The translations under genes were made by a program, and so were the position numbers. Positions 11,239 through 23,930 of a stretch of 64,000 nt of DNA are shown here, piece by piece. Source of the stretch: Hemerocallis citrina (Eukaryota; Streptophyta; Magnoliopsida; Asparagales; Asphodelaceae); contig CM030364.1 of NCBI GenBank assembly GCA_017893485.1, positions 202,337,292 through 202,401,291 on the forward strand. Reading direction: 5' to 3'. The first letter of the stretch is position 1. Each line of letters starts with the position of its first letter. Below the pieces are notes generated by a model, which did no database searches, was not told the DNA's origin, and saw only the letters and a program-made list of their open reading frames with translations.

Positions 11239-14200
11239 CTACAATACGGCATCTTCCAATACATCGCCCTCTTCTCCATCCTTGCGGAGCCAAGTCCTGC
11301 AAATTCCACCGTCGGTTGTGTTCACATCAAACATAGGAAACTCAGAAGCAATGTAACTGTTCATGACTTCACCGTCTTCATCTTCTGAAGTATCGCCCAG
11401 TTGGAATACATCTCTTGGTTGCATAGCGAGAGCCACATACGATTTTGGCAGGGTTGGATCTTCAATGTTAAACACTTGTTGTACTTGGGATGGAAACACA
11501 AATGGCTCATGGCTAATGTGTGTACCGATGTGAATCAATTTTGAGAAGTTTACAACTGTGAAGCCTAACTTATCATTGTTGTTAGCAAAATTCCTATCAA
11601 ACTCAGGCCAATCCCCACGAAATAAGACAACACGGAAATGACCAAAATAATTCAACTCAATGATATCCGTGAGCACTCCATAGTAGTCGAGATCTCCATC
11701 TACAGGCCTCGTGTCCGATTTGGAAGCATAACTTCTAGTCTTAGACGTCACTGCCATTCCACTATTTTGAGACTTCAAATTACATTCACGATCCTTAGTA
11801 CGAAATCTAAAACCATTGAATATGTATCCTCCGTATCTTTTGACCATCTTATAGGGACCTTTGGCAAGTACTTGTATTTCAGATGACATACCTTCAGGAC
11901 CCAAAGAATGTACCTATTAATTTTGCACAAATCGTATCAGCACCATAGAAAATGTAGATATAATGAAGATTAACTTGCATAACTGTAATTCACCTACATG
12001 AGATTCAAACCACTTATGAAATTTTTCATTCATCAACTTGTTTTGTTCACGTGGTGGTAGTCTTCTTGGTCTAGCCCTTCGTTTGATGTCCCTGACAAAT
12101 TCGCTAAAAAACAAGCAATTGAAATAAGGAATAACAAAAGTAAGTTAATATCGAACTCCGCGGTTTTCACTATATTCGATTTAAATTCAAAAGCAACTTA
12201 CTTTCAAAATGGTTCCACTGATGCATGGTGGTCTAGCACATATCGATGTGCCTGTTCCCACGTTAAGTTTTCTAGCTCAAATGCATCAACTTTACCAACA
12301 GTAGTCCCAGCGGTATCAAAAAGATATTGAGCACCATCAAGGTTGGAAATGTCTGGATTTCTACGTGGTCTACTCAAAAGATGTCTCTACACCCGGCAAA
12401 TACCTAGAACAAAAATGTGAACACTCCTCTGATAGATATCCCTGAGCTATTGACCCTTCAAGATATGCTATATTTTTAACATAACCCTTTAGCCGGTATA
12501 GGTACCTGAACATGTACAATTAATGAATTAAAGCGGATTAGGGGATTAAAAGAAATGAGCTTTTGAAAATTCAATTTTGTAAGATGAATGAATTCTTTTA
12601 CCTCTCAATGGGGTACATCCACCGATAGTGAATAGGACCGCCGATTCTGGCTTCACCAGCAAGGTGGATTATCAAGTGAATCATTATAGTGAAGAACGAT
12701 GGAGGAAATATCATCTCCATTTTACTAAGTGTCAATGCCGCCCGCTACTCCAATTGGTCAATATCTTCAACACGAAGCATTCTTGAGCAAATACCTTTAT
12801 ATATGCTACAAAGATCTTTCAGGACAGTAGTGACTTGCTCACACATTGAAGACCTTAGGGCAACAGGAAGGAGATCCTGCATTAAGATGTGGTAGTCGTG
12901 TGACTTTAGACCCTGAAGCCTCTTCTCTTTAAAGTTGACACATCTTGCTATGTTAGAAGAATAGCCATCAGGAACTTTAAGTTCCAGTAGTACTTTGCAA
13001 AACAATTCCAACTCCAATTTTGACATTGAATAGATTGCAGGAGGTAGGAGTACTTTCCCATTCGGTAATTCTTCTGGGTGCAACTCATGTCGGATGCCCA
13101 TTGACTTCAAATCAAGTCGGCTCTTGAGATTGTCCTTTGTCTTCCGGTCATCTCCCATAACTGTTCCTATACAATTTTCACCAATATTTTTTCCAATATG
13201 CATCACATCTAAATTATGTCGCAATAAGTTGAATTCCCAATACGGCAACTTGAAGAAAATACTCTTCTTCTTCCATGCACCTAAACTCGTCATGTTTTGA
13301 TCCTCATCTTCGCCACATAGATCGGAATCCTCATCTTGCTCCGGCCTTGCCCTTTTCTTGCCCTTTGTCCTGACTTCTGGTTCTTTTCCATATTTGAATT
13401 GATGACCATCTACCCGCCTCAAAATATCTGAACCAGAAGAAGATCCAGGAGCATGTTCCCGCTCATCGGTACCATCAAATGTTGCTATCTCTGCCCGAAA
13501 TATATGTGTGTCAGGCAACCATCTCCTATGACCCATATAGCAAAACTTTCTGCCATTGTACAACCACCTTGAACTAGTTTGGTCAGCACAACATGGACAT
13601 GCATAACGTCCTTTAGTACTATATCCAGATAAATTTGCATATGCTGGAAAATTATTGATTGTCCAAGACAACACGGCCCGAAGAGAAAATGATTCTTTAG
13701 CCACAGCATCATAGGTTGGAACACCCACCCACAATTTCTGAAGTTCATCTATTAACGGTTGTAGGTACACATCTATATCATTTCCAGGACCTTTCGGTCC
13801 AGGAACTATCATGGACAAAATAAATGAGGACTGCTTCATGCATTTCCAAGGCGGCAAATTGTATGGTATTAACACAACCGGCCATATGCTGTATGTACTA
13901 CTCATTTGCCTGAAAGGGTTGAAACCATCACTAGCTAGTCCAAGTCTCACATTCCGAGGATCTTCCGCAAAATCAGGATATCTTTCATCAAATTTTTTCC
14001 AAGATTGAGAATCAGCAGGATGTCTAAGAATCTCATCATTAGTGCGACCTTCAGCATGCCATTTCATATCAGAAGAAGTTTTCGTAGACATAAACAACCT
14101 TTGTAGCCTAGGAATCAGAGGAAAGTAACGCAGTATTTTGGTAGGCTTCTTTTTCCTACTTCGCTTAGTAGATCCACTGGCTCCCTCGTCTTGATTTGGT

Positions 14201-15009
14201 CTTTCTATCCATTTCGAAGAACCACACACTTCGCAATTCTCCAGACTTTCCTTACCTCTCGTGAAAAGCATACAGTCATTTGGACATGCTGCTATCTTCT
14301 CATACCCTAGATCGAAAGAACTTAGGAATTTTTTGATTTTATAGGCTGAGTTTGGAATACAGATTTCAGGAAATGCTTCATTCAACAATTCAAGTAGCAT
14401 AGTGAAGGACTTAGCAGACCACCCGTTTAAACATTTAATCTGAAATAGTCTGACAATGAATGAGAATTTAGAGAATTTGGTGCAATCGCGGTACAACGGA
14501 GTACTAGCATCTTCAAGTAACTTAGCGAAGGATTCTTGCTGCTTATTATTTTCAGGGACGGGGTCAGGCATTTTCTCGTCCACCCCACCACCAATGTATG
14601 ATGTTTCTGTTCACTCATTGTGAACTTGGGTAGTTGGGTTATTGGTGTGGAAAGGAACATTATGAATCCCCATGGCATCTAGCAACAAAGCATGCATCTC
14701 GTCGGAAATGCTTAAGTCTTCGTTCACTAAGGGCTCATCTTCATTTTCTAATACAACCGGACAAACAGGAGCTGATGTATGATCCTCTCCATGACAAAAC
14801 CACCTTGTGTACCCTTGAAGAAAACCGTTGACAACCAAGTGTGTATGTACTACGTCACATGTCCTCAAATTACAATTTGTACACCGGAGGCATGGACAAA
14901 GGATTAGGTTGGGATCACGAGAATGTCATTTGGCAAAGATAATAAAATCTTTAATACCATCACGGTACTCCTTGGATAATCATAGTTTACTAATCCAACT
15001 TCTATCCAT
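11239..15009 (-). pseudogene. CACTA gene 2: TNP2-family transposase with DUF4218 and DUF4216-like parts
   Basis: Exons inferred: 15009-12602, 12505-12202, 12103-11998 and 11913-11239. The start MDRSWI is the usual opening of the transposase-associated N-terminal domain (CPCLRC, then WFCHGE). The TNP2 core follows (LNEAFPE, CMLFTRG, CEVCGSSKW, MKWHAEGR, RNVRLGLASDGFNPF, IVPGPKGPGNDIDVYLQPL, YACPCC, NLDVMHIGKN), then the KMEMIFPPSFF region across the first splice, and a DUF4216-like last exon (GGYIFNGFRF, VVLFRGDW). The coding plan is complete but broken: TGA stops close after the start and at 14613-14611, TAG at about 12747, a frameshift and stops in exon 2. Known: this protein catalyses excision and integration at CACTA ends. 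Adjacent to gene 1 in the same direction, the usual CACTA order. Confidence 0.92.
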
Positions 15010-15492
15010 TATAACAATAGCACACAATCTGAAATTAAAATTTGATATATTAAATAGTAATAACAGTAAAAGGCATTTTGTATATTTAATTTTACCTTTT
15101 TGAAAACCATCCCTAGCTGCAAATAAATAAACGATATAACAATTAACTGTAAAATAAAGAAATTGTGGTTCCAAAAAATGTACAAAAAGAAATTAAATCT
15201 TAACACAATATACTCTATTCACATAACCCTAAACTACCTTTTGTGGAAATTATCACAATCATCTTAGTGGTATTTTATCGCACACCATGTGTTCGAGTGT
15301 AATATCAATTCGACTATAGTCTCCCCTGTATTTGGCTTTCCGTTCAAGGAGATGATGATGGTAAAGGGTATTTGCTGAGGAAGAGGAATCAGACGAATAA
15401 TGAGGGCGTCGTGCTGTAAATACGGTAACAAGAAGATCTGATGACTCATGAACTATTCTGTTCATGGATACTAATAATTACTTACTTCTCTC

Positions 15493-15493
<1 letters not shown>

Positions 15494-15562
<69 letters not shown>
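15494..15562. repeat. (AAT)n microsatellite
   Basis: About 23 uninterrupted ATA/AAT triplets. Confidence 0.95.
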
Positions 15563-15563
<1 letters not shown>

Positions 15564-15584
15564 AAACAAAAGAAACTTATATGG

Positions 15585-16490
15585 CTACTAATATGTTTCT
15601 CTATTAATTCTTCATCCCAACTAAATCATTGATGTTTGTAGCGCCAAAAGAAACCTGCACAAGGTTTGTTCAGCCCAATTCTTGTACAGATTTGGAGGAT
15701 TTTGGTAAAAACATGCCAAGATGATAATCAGATGCATGAAATCAGCTTCTTTAATAGTAAAAGAAAAATGATAATTTCCAGTATCTAAGCATATATTTTT
15801 CTCTATTAATTCTTCATCTCAACTAAATCATGATGTTTGTGGCTCCAAAAGAAACTTCCACAAGGTTTGTTCAACCCAATTCTTGTACAGATTTGGACGA
15901 TTTTGGTATACATACAGCATCCTTAGTTCACAGTGAACCCATTTTGTTAAAAAAAACATGCCAAGATGGCAATCAGATGCATGAAATCAGCTTCTTTAAC
16001 AGTAAAAGAAAATAAAAATTTCCAGTATCTAAGCATATATTTTTCTTTATTAATTCTTCATCCCAACTAAACCATTCATGTTTGTGGCTCCAAAACAAAC
16101 CTCCACAAGGTTTGTTCAGCCCAATTCTTGTACAGATTTGGAGGATTTTGGTATACATACAGCATCCTTAGTTCACAGTGAACCCATTTTGGTTAAAAAA
16201 ACATGCCAAGATGACAATTAGATGCATGAAATCAGCTTCTTTAACAGTAAAAGAAAATGAAAATTTCCAGTATCTAAGCATATATTTTTCTATTAATTCT
16301 TCATCCCAACTAAACCATTCATGTTTGTGGCTCCAAAAGAAACCTGCACAAGGTGCATTCGGCCCAATTCTTGTACAGATTTGGAGGATTTTGGTGTACA
16401 GCTAGCATCCTTAGTTCACAGTTAACCTATTTTGGTTAAAAAAAACATGCTAAGATGACAATCAGATGCATAATTTCAGCATCTTTGAGT
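15585..16490. repeat. second tandem array of the same repeat family, right side of the CACTA element
   Basis: About four units of roughly 200-250 bp in the same orientation as the left array (CTATTAATTCTTCATCCCAA, GTTTGTTCAGCCCAATTCTT). It lies upstream of the TNP2-type gene, so the family flanks the gene block on both sides. Confidence 0.85.
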
Positions 16491-16830
16491 TTCAAAAAGA
16501 AGGGAAATCAAGAGATGTTACCGAAGAGACAGAGAGAGAGCGGGGCGACGACGCGGGGGCGTAGGAGATAGAGAGAGAGCGGGGCGACGAGCGGTGGTTT
16601 CCGATCGCAAATTCACCTCCAAATAGAGAGAGGGAGGAGGAAAAACGAAAATGACGAAGGGACGAAGGGACGATGACGAATGGTCGAAGGCTGTCGAAGA
16701 TGACGAAGGGGCGGAGGCAAAGCGCGCGAAGTAGAGCGAGGAAGGAGGGAAAACGAAGGCGGCCCTTTTTTTTTGGGGTTTGGGAAATTGGCGAGCGAAA
16801 GATTAGGGTTCATGGGATTTATCTCAGCTA
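16490..16830. other. GA-rich, CG-containing stretch upstream of the TNP2-type gene
   Basis: Contains two copies of GAGAGAGAGCGGGGCGACGA about 60 bp apart and runs of GACGAAGGG. It lies between the right repeat array and the right subterminal array, where the promoter of the minus-strand genes would be expected. No TATA box is convincing. Confidence 0.4.
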
Positions 16831-17094
16831 ATTCACCGGCATTTTTAATTAGACATGCTGGTGAATGTATCGGTATATTCACCGGCGTTTCTTATTAAAA
16901 CGCCGGTGAATGATACACTTCACCGGCGTTGTTAAATAAAACGTCGGTGAATACGCAGATTGCCCGGCAGTTTAAAGCGACCGCCGGTGTATAACCATCC
17001 CATTTGGCGCCCCATTCCTAGTCGCTCCCTACCCCGGCGCTACTGGTAAAACGTCGGGGAATATATGCCGGTAAATCGAGTCTGTTTGGTAGTG
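16830..17094. repeat. CACTA right terminus and subterminal repeat array
   Basis: Repeated TTCACCGGCGTT and AACGCCGGTGAAT units (about 16833-17060) matching the left array, ending in the TIR at 17094. Some units are decayed (ACGTCGGTG). Confidence 0.8.
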
Positions 17095-17097
17095 CTG

Positions 17098-17408
17098 ACA
17101 ATCAAATCCCCTAAAATATGGAGATATTAACTGATTGGATCCCTTGATTAGAGGAATCTTCCAAATCTGTTAGGAAATCTTTCCATAACTGCTTCACCTC
17201 AGATCTATAAATGTAGCCCATTCCCCTCCATTACCAGGTAATCAATATTTTGTCCATAAAAACTCAGTTAACACTTTTGAGTTACTAACTTGATCGTCGG
17301 ATGACATGTCGCCGGGAAAGCTCCCGGTGTTTCAGGCTTTTTTGTAGGTTTCTGGTGGTATCTCAACCACCTATTCCAAATCCACCAACAAATATCAGCC
17401 CCATATCA
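17098..17408 (+). repeat. 3' LTR, right part
   Basis: Continuation of the LTR after the CACTA insertion, with a TATA box at 17206-17212 and the end CATATCA at 17408, giving a combined LTR of about 0.51 kb. Confidence 0.6.
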
Positions 17409-18399
17409 GATCTGATCAACATGTGATATTTAAACTTTTCCCACTAATCAAAGAATTCATTATATGGTTGCTCCTACACCGAAAAAAGCAACATCATTAA
17501 CTGGACGATAGCAATCTTTAAATAGAACAACTGCATCACACAACATATAGTTCATAAGAACTAAATCAATTATATATATGAATAGTTCAAATAAGACCAA
17601 ACCAAATTAATTAAATAGTTCCCAAAGCATATCAAAACAGAATAATTCACAATCACTTAACCAACTTGAGAAATCTGACATAGTTTTAAAATCAACCAAA
17701 GCAAATAAACTTCAAAACAAATTAAAAGTTTTATACTCAATAAACATAAGATTTTTAAACTCAGAAGAAGTTCCACCAAGCAAATGACTAATTTATTCTT
17801 GAAAGAAATAAACTGAAACTCAATCTTGTAAACTATTTTATGTTTACTCATTCAATTTGAGCAAATCAATATTTTAAAATCTAAGTAAACAAATTCATCT
17901 CCTCCATCTTTGCTAACCTATTGCAATCAAGAATATCATGAGACACATCTCTAAGTGTTCTGACAAATTTCATAAAAGTATCTAATTCCACAAAAGAATT
18001 TAGTACGATTCAAAATTACCTTAGCAAAATTGTAACACAAGAATTACAATCAAGTTTCTTTAACAAAATACAGAACAAGAACTATTATAGTTTCTACACA
18101 TGAATCGTACTCTGTTTCATATTGGAATGATAAGACTGTTATATCATTCAAGGTTAAATACTGAATCATCAGAATAAGACTGAAACATGTATCAATAAAA
18201 GTCATATCATTAAATTAGAATGATATAAAGACAATACTAATCATCTGAAATACATCGACAAATTTTCATGCTTCATATTGGAATAATGAGATAATTATAA
18301 ATAAGTTATGAGAATATATAACTCATCATCAAATTAGAATGATATTATATATAAATATAATATTAACAAAATTTACATGGACTTGTCAAATTATCTCAA
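17409..18399. other. AT-rich sequence, probably the 3' region of the old copia element
   Basis: No gene or clear repeat. It follows the minus-strand copia RNase H region, so it may hold the decayed 3' LTR. Two similar segments (TCATTCTAATTT/TTGGAATGAT types) occur at about 18120-18340. Confidence 0.35.
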
Positions 18400-19017
18400 G
18401 CATACAAACTGCTTATAATTATTGCTTAAGTTTGAACTTCTCTATAGCTCCAATTGGATTCTAAATTTCAAAACAACTAGAATGGTAAGTTAATTGGCAT
18501 AATAGCTTTTAACCACATTTCTCCCATGGTTTTGATAATTAGATATATTTTCAGTCTCTTAGCAAGAGCATAAACCATACTTGTCCAATTGCACTTTATC
18601 TATGAGAAAGTTCAACTAGACTTCTTTAAGTCTTAATGTTATCCTCTTATCGTTAATGCGTGAGTTATGAACTACTGTGCATTTTAGTTTGATAGTCACA
18701 GAGCAGAGTTAGAGAGTTCGCTTTAAACTTTATAATGGAATATTTGGCAACAAGTCCTTCAATTCATTTAGCCTCTTCCCCTACAGAGGAAAAAATATAG
18801 AAGTCTGATTTTATGGATGAGAGTGCAATTCCTGGTTGCCTTTTGATCTCCAAGATATGTCTACACCTTCTAGTGTAAACACATATCATTAGTTGATCGA
18901 CTAATGCATCAAATTATCCCATAAATTATGAAGGATGACTGGAGTAACACAAAGCATACTCTTAAGTACCTCTTAGGTATCGCATTAGTCTCTTAAGGGC
19001 ATTCTCATATGTATTAC
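18400..19017 (-). pseudogene. Ty1/copia reverse transcriptase C-terminus and RNase H fragment
   Basis: On the minus strand, reading leftwards from 19012, the frame gives NALKRLMRYLRGT then EYALCY, the standard end of copia RT. An RNase H part follows (IKRQPGIALSSIKSDFY) and a SKPWEKCG end resembling the LTKP-type terminus. Several stops. The upstream half continues at 30997 beyond the inserted chromovirus, proving that one copia gene was split. Confidence 0.7.
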
Positions 19018-22000
19018 TGTAACCCCTGTTTTCCATTTTGTGTATTTTTGAGTGTATTTTTCTTGTTAGTGTATTTCTCTCTTTGTAACTCTTCTTGGAC
19101 CGTATATTGGATCTTTGTTCTTCAATATATTCATTTTATAGTTTTGTCATCTTTTAATTGAGTTCTTGATTCTATTGTCTCAATCGTTCATCTCTATTTG
19201 ATAGAACTATTTTTTTTAATCCTCTTTACTCTATTGTTCGTGCCTATTTTATTGGTTCATTTTCTTTGCCCGTCTCATTGCTGTATCACCCTATTTTTCC
19301 TTGTGGATTTATCCTACTTCTTAACCCTATTTTAATTCCTATTTAAACCACTTATACTCCTACCTATAGCCAACCCATTAATTATACCCAAGCCTATTAT
19401 ATTTTCCCCCTGTTTTCTATATACCCCAATACCCATTACTTAAACTACCCTACCCGTTAACCATGATGCCCAAAACTCAGTTACCCCTCCTCTACCCTGT
19501 GGCCATCATTCTTTCATCCCTTAACCCTAACTCCATCTACTCTCTATATATATACATTACACCCATGCACCCCTGAATCCCCGTAATCCATATCCCCTCT
19601 GCTCTCTCACCTCCCGAAATTCGAACCATATCCCTTGTGCTCACCCCCTCAGTCAGAACCTGACCCCCTATCTCCCGTTCTCTCCCTGCCATTGCGCCGC
19701 ACCACCGCGACGCAGCCCCTATCCTCCTGCTCGTCCTCCCTGTGTCGCATCTCCACCCCGATGCCGATGTTAGCCCCCTTGTGCTCTCTCCCTCTCCAAC
19801 ACAGCGGCTCAGTCAGCACACCCCCCTGTGACAGCAGTAACTAGCCGCACTCATCTCGCCATTTCACCATCGTTCCATGTTGTTTTGCTGGTTGCGGTGT
19901 GTGTATTGGTTCGTGGTTGTGTTCGTTGGGTTTCGTCCGTTCGTTGTTCGTGAGTTTGGTTCGTGGTTGCGTTGTTCGTTCGCTCGTATTCGTGCCCGAG
20001 AATCCTTTCCTATTATTCTTGATCTTTGCACTATTTTTGTCGTCTCTCAGGCAAGTAACATGTATTATTTTCTTTGTGTAATACAAGTACTAAATACCGC
20101 ATGTAGTGTAGTTGGGTTCTAGAGAGAATTTGTGTTTGAATTCCCAATTGTAAATTGCCTCTATTGTGTTGATTCGACCATAGTTACCTCACGACATACA
20201 TGACATGAAACAACCAGGAATGACCACTGTTTGGATGTATATATATGCATGCTATTTTGTGATATTGTGGGCTTGATGTGTCATTCGTGCTATACTTGTC
20301 GTGGACTTTCAAAATACCCTATATCATGTTGGTTGGACATCTAGTACACCATATTTCATGTTTGGTTATGATTTGGACAAATTTCGTATAATCTATGTTG
20401 ATTTGTGTATGAGGAACAATTCTGTAATTTCTTTACCCCATTTTCATTCAGTATTTTAGACCCTATTAAGGTCCGTATATGAATTTTATTTATGAATAAT
20501 ATTTGTAGAGAATTCTGTCTATTTTTTAACCCTTCTGACAGATCTCAGTTTCGTTTTACAAGTTGTGAGTTATGTCTATTTTACTACAGAGGTGTAGAAA
20601 GATTTCCAGATTATGTTTTCTATGAATTCTGAAGATTAATCTATTTTTATTCTGATGTTAAAAGTAGTATTTTGATCCAATATTTTGCACAATACAACTA
20701 GACTTGATTAGGATTAACCCTAAATTTTTGTGGATTTATTTGATGAGTTTTACAAACCATTCTATGTTTCCAAACAATTATTATACATGCAGAATTTTCA
20801 TACTCTTCAGTAAAAAACCTGATTTTTTACCTAATTCTACTTGCTGTTTATAAAATATTTGTGAATATGAAAGTTATCCTACTGTGTCTTTTTTATCTTC
20901 CTTTTGGAGGATTTGGATTTCGATCTATGGTTTATGAGATATTACTGTTTTCGTACTGCAGTGTTTGTGATTCCAGATTTACAAAACTGTCGTGTCTTAC
21001 TGTTTTCTGATTTTACTTGACTACTCTATTTTTATTGGAAAATTATGAAACTTGAATTTCTGTTACTATACATATATGGGAATACCCTAGATTTTTCGTG
21101 GATTTAATTAATACGTTTTCATGCTGTTTTTCTGACTTTGAATACAATTTTTTGATTTCTGGCTGAACACATTTTCTGATTTCAATTCAGTTTTGACTCA
21201 TGTTTTTGTGAAATAATATATAACTTATATATATTTTCTAGATTTGGCCGAGAGACTATTTTCCAGATTCTTTGACGGATTCAGATTTGCATGTTTGTAG
21301 CAACGAGAATCCCAGTTTTAGTGCAGTACTGTCTTACTGTCCTGAACTAGAATTGTCGTTGTTCTATCCTGTTATGAGTTATCTTTCACTTGAACATATT
21401 TATTCTTCATTCTGAACCTGTTACTTATTTATGTCATCCTATTTTTGCTCTGTTTGTGACACATACATGCCTGTTTGCTAATAATAACAAAATAACCAAG
21501 CCGGGATTAAGGAAAAGATCTAGTAGTAGAAAATATAGATTTGTGTACTGAGAAGCTGACCCGTGTCCTGCCTGTTATGTATTCATGACTACATGATTCA
21601 CGATCCTGATTGCTTGACTGCACGCTTCCCTATAGGAAGGTGTACTCGGAAGAGAACCACTAGGTTCTACTTGTTCCTATTTTCATGTTTTCTTGATCCC
21701 TGAGTACACAGCCCTATGGACTCCACTACGAAATCTAAACGAAACTGTTTGAATGTAGCAATCATGTTATAAAAACCTGGGGCGCATGAAGTGCTACCTA
21801 GATAGTAATAATACAAGACTTAACATAACCTGATGTCTGTTACATGACTACCTGTACCTGTTCCCCTATTTACTTATATATCTGATTACCTGTTTACCTA
21901 GTTACATGTTTACCTATTTACCTGCTTGCTTGATACCTGATACATGTTACCTGTACCCTGTTAGTATATCATGTTACTTGATTTTGTTTTCTGATTCATG

Positions 22001-22549
22001 CTAGATATTTTATTCCGTTGACATACTTATACCATGCTATGTTTATTTCTACTGTTATTCTATATTTGTTGTTCTTTCCCATGTACTTGTATCCTGTACT
22101 ACAAGCGGCCCGTAACTTGCACTGACGGGAGTTTGTTTTTTTTTTATTCATTTTCCCTACAATTTATTAGTTGCAGACCAGGATGATCAGCTGCCAGATG
22201 GAGTTGGTGATATGAGATATTAGTGCTGAAGTTTTTATTATTATTTCTGCTGCTTAATTGATATAATGTATCTGTACTTTGATTTATTTGTATTTGGATA
22301 ATGTGACCCAGGATATTGACTTGTCCAGATTTGATTTATTTGAGATTACTATATTTTGATTTCAAGTAAATTTCTGTTGGTATATTTGATTCAATTATGC
22401 ATACTTGGTTGATTTCTTTTGCTTCCGACTGATTATTCCTGTGAGATGTTGTAAAGATTCTGAACAGCTTATGGATGATGAAAATTATTCACTAGGCTTA
22501 GTCACGTATCCGTATTCCGTATTCTCTTTTTGGGAAGTAGGGCGTGATA
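19018..22549 (+). repeat. 5' LTR of the Tekay element (3,532 bp)
   Basis: Matches 27488-30991. TATA-like CTATATATATAC at about 19544-19554. In sampled stretches divergence from the 3' LTR is about 6-7% (19018-19160, 20161-20300), but only a few differences occur over about 380 bp at 21929-22310. Confidence 0.95.
19544..19554 (+). promoter_or_regulatory. probable TATA box in the 5' LTR
   Basis: TATATATATAC within CTCCATCTACTCTC, conserved in the 3' LTR at about 28013-28022. It lies about 0.53 kb into the LTR. Confidence 0.5.
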
Positions 22550-22559
22550 AGGTTTTTAG

Positions 22560-22571
22560 TGGTATCAGAGC
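22560..22571 (+). other. primer-binding site, tRNA-iMet
   Basis: TGGTATCAGAGC, complementary to the 3' end of initiator tRNA-Met, 10 nt after the 5' LTR end. Confidence 0.95.
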
Positions 22572-23215
22572 CCAGATTTGGCTAATGTATTAGCTTAACT
22601 GATATATATTAGACAATCTTGGCTCGAACTGGGATCGGCTCAACATTTCATCAACCATGCATGCATAAATGAATTATTATCAACTTTGATCTGGATGCTA
22701 ATTGTTTTTGATTTTGTACAGACTATGGATCGTAGAGGTTCTACTTCTCGTCCCCAGAGAGATCGGCTTGGGATTGAGGTCGTCACCACTGTGTTGGAAC
22801 GGCTGATCAATATGCAGCAGAACCACTGTGACTTGGTGATGGTTGCTTTGGAAGCTGCTCGGGTTCCGCCGCTCGCTGTGCCTATGCAGGCAGCTCTTCC
22901 TCCCTGTCCGAGTACAGTCACGGACTTCATGATGCTGCATTTTGAAAGGTCTTCAGGTTCTGAGACGCCTTTGGAGGCTGAACAGTGGTTGATCCGGACT
23001 GAGCAACTGCTTTTGGCAGCTAGAGTGGCAGATGCTGATAAAGTGGAAATGGTAGCCATCCAGTTGGTGGACCTGGCTCATATTTGGTAGAGGTCCGAGT
23101 CTGAAAGGCTCGAACGACCGATCACTTGGGCCACTTTCACTAGGGTTTTTTGGAGAAGTTCTTCCCTAGCAGCACTAGAGTTGAGATGGAGCAACAATTC
23201 TTGGCCCTGAAACAG

Positions 23216-23293
23216 GTTGGTTATTGTTCCATTATTGGAATTTTGTTACATATTGTTCGTGCAATGTTCTAACATAAAACTTTCTTAAAACAG
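23216..23293 (+). other. intron-like segment 1 in gag (78 nt)
   Basis: Begins GTTGGTTATTG and ends TTAAAACAG, AT-rich, with a branch-point-like CTAAC about 25 nt before the acceptor. Removing it joins ...LALKQ to GSRSVDEY in phase 0, matching the continuous gag motif of related elements. Confidence 0.6.
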
Positions 23294-23930
23294 GGCTCCA
23301 GGTCTGTGGATGAGTATGCAGCTGAATTTACAAGACCTAGCCACTTCGCAGCCGTTCTGATGGCAAACGAAGAGGACAGAACTCGTAGATTCATATTGGG
23401 ACTTGCTCGAGACATTAAGGTGTAGCTTGTCTCCCTCTGCTTGTGTACTTATGCTGAGGCTCTCGAGGCAGTTCGAGTTCAGGAGCAGGCTCGTGGTGGA
23501 TTGGCTCCTCCCCAGCGGACTGTCCCGCACTCTGCTATTCTTAGGCCTTCTGGTAGGCCAGTTCAGAGGCCTGTCTCAGCCCATCTGGTCAGGGCAGCTC
23601 CTTACTCTTCTGCTGGTTCCCAGAGGAGTGGTTTCTGTGACTTCTGTTAGTTGGCTGGGCATGATCGTAGGGAATGTGGGCACGCCAATCGCCGATGCTT
23701 CAGGTGTGACGGTACTGATCATTCAGTGCGAGATTATCCACAGTCGCAGCAGCAGTTGGCTCTTCCAGCTAGGGGTTCCGTTCAGCAGGTTGCCCCAGCT
23801 CGTGGTCCATTCAGGCCACCGCTTCCTCCTCAACGCCAGATTTTCGGTCAGAGGACTACTGTTCCGAGGAGAGATCAGGCTTTCAACCTGATTGCTGCAG
23901 AGGCTGAGTCAGCCGAGGGTGTTGTTACAG

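Larger units (their letters stand above)
4079..17094 (-). mobile_element. full-length CACTA (En/Spm) DNA transposon, 13,016 bp, TSD CTG
   Basis: Left terminal inverted repeat begins CACTACAAAACAGACTCGAT at 4079. The right end, read in reverse complement from 17094, begins CACTACCAAACAGACTCGAT: one mismatch in 20, and the match continues through TTACCGGC. A 3-bp TSD (CTG 4076-4078 and 17095-17097) is diagnostic of CACTA insertion. Inside are arrays of CACCGGCG/CGCCGGTG near both ends, a TNP2 gene (15009-11239) and a PTTA/En-Spm gene (10884-4984), both on the minus strand. Termini are good but both genes are damaged, so the copy is probably inactive unless helped in trans. Confidence 0.95.
1..17408 (+). 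mobile_element. 3' portion of a Ty3/gypsy (Tat-lineage-like) LTR retrotransposon, split by a CACTA element
   Basis: Seen: a decayed antisense ORF, a minisatellite, an AT-rich stretch, a polypurine tract (about 3862-3876) and an LTR starting TGATATG at 3877 and ending CATATCA at 17408, a perfect 7-bp terminal inverted repeat. The LTR is cut by the 13 kb CACTA element 4079-17094. The right LTR half has TATAAAT at 17206-17212 and a downstream segment around 17290-17325 (GTCGG then GCCGGGAAAG) of a kind common in Tat-type LTRs. The 5' LTR, gag and pol lie left of the window, so the outer TSD cannot be checked. Known: Tat/Ogre/Retand elements often carry an extra ORF, sometimes antisense, between pol and the 3' LTR. 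The lineage is inferred from this architecture. Confidence 0.7.
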
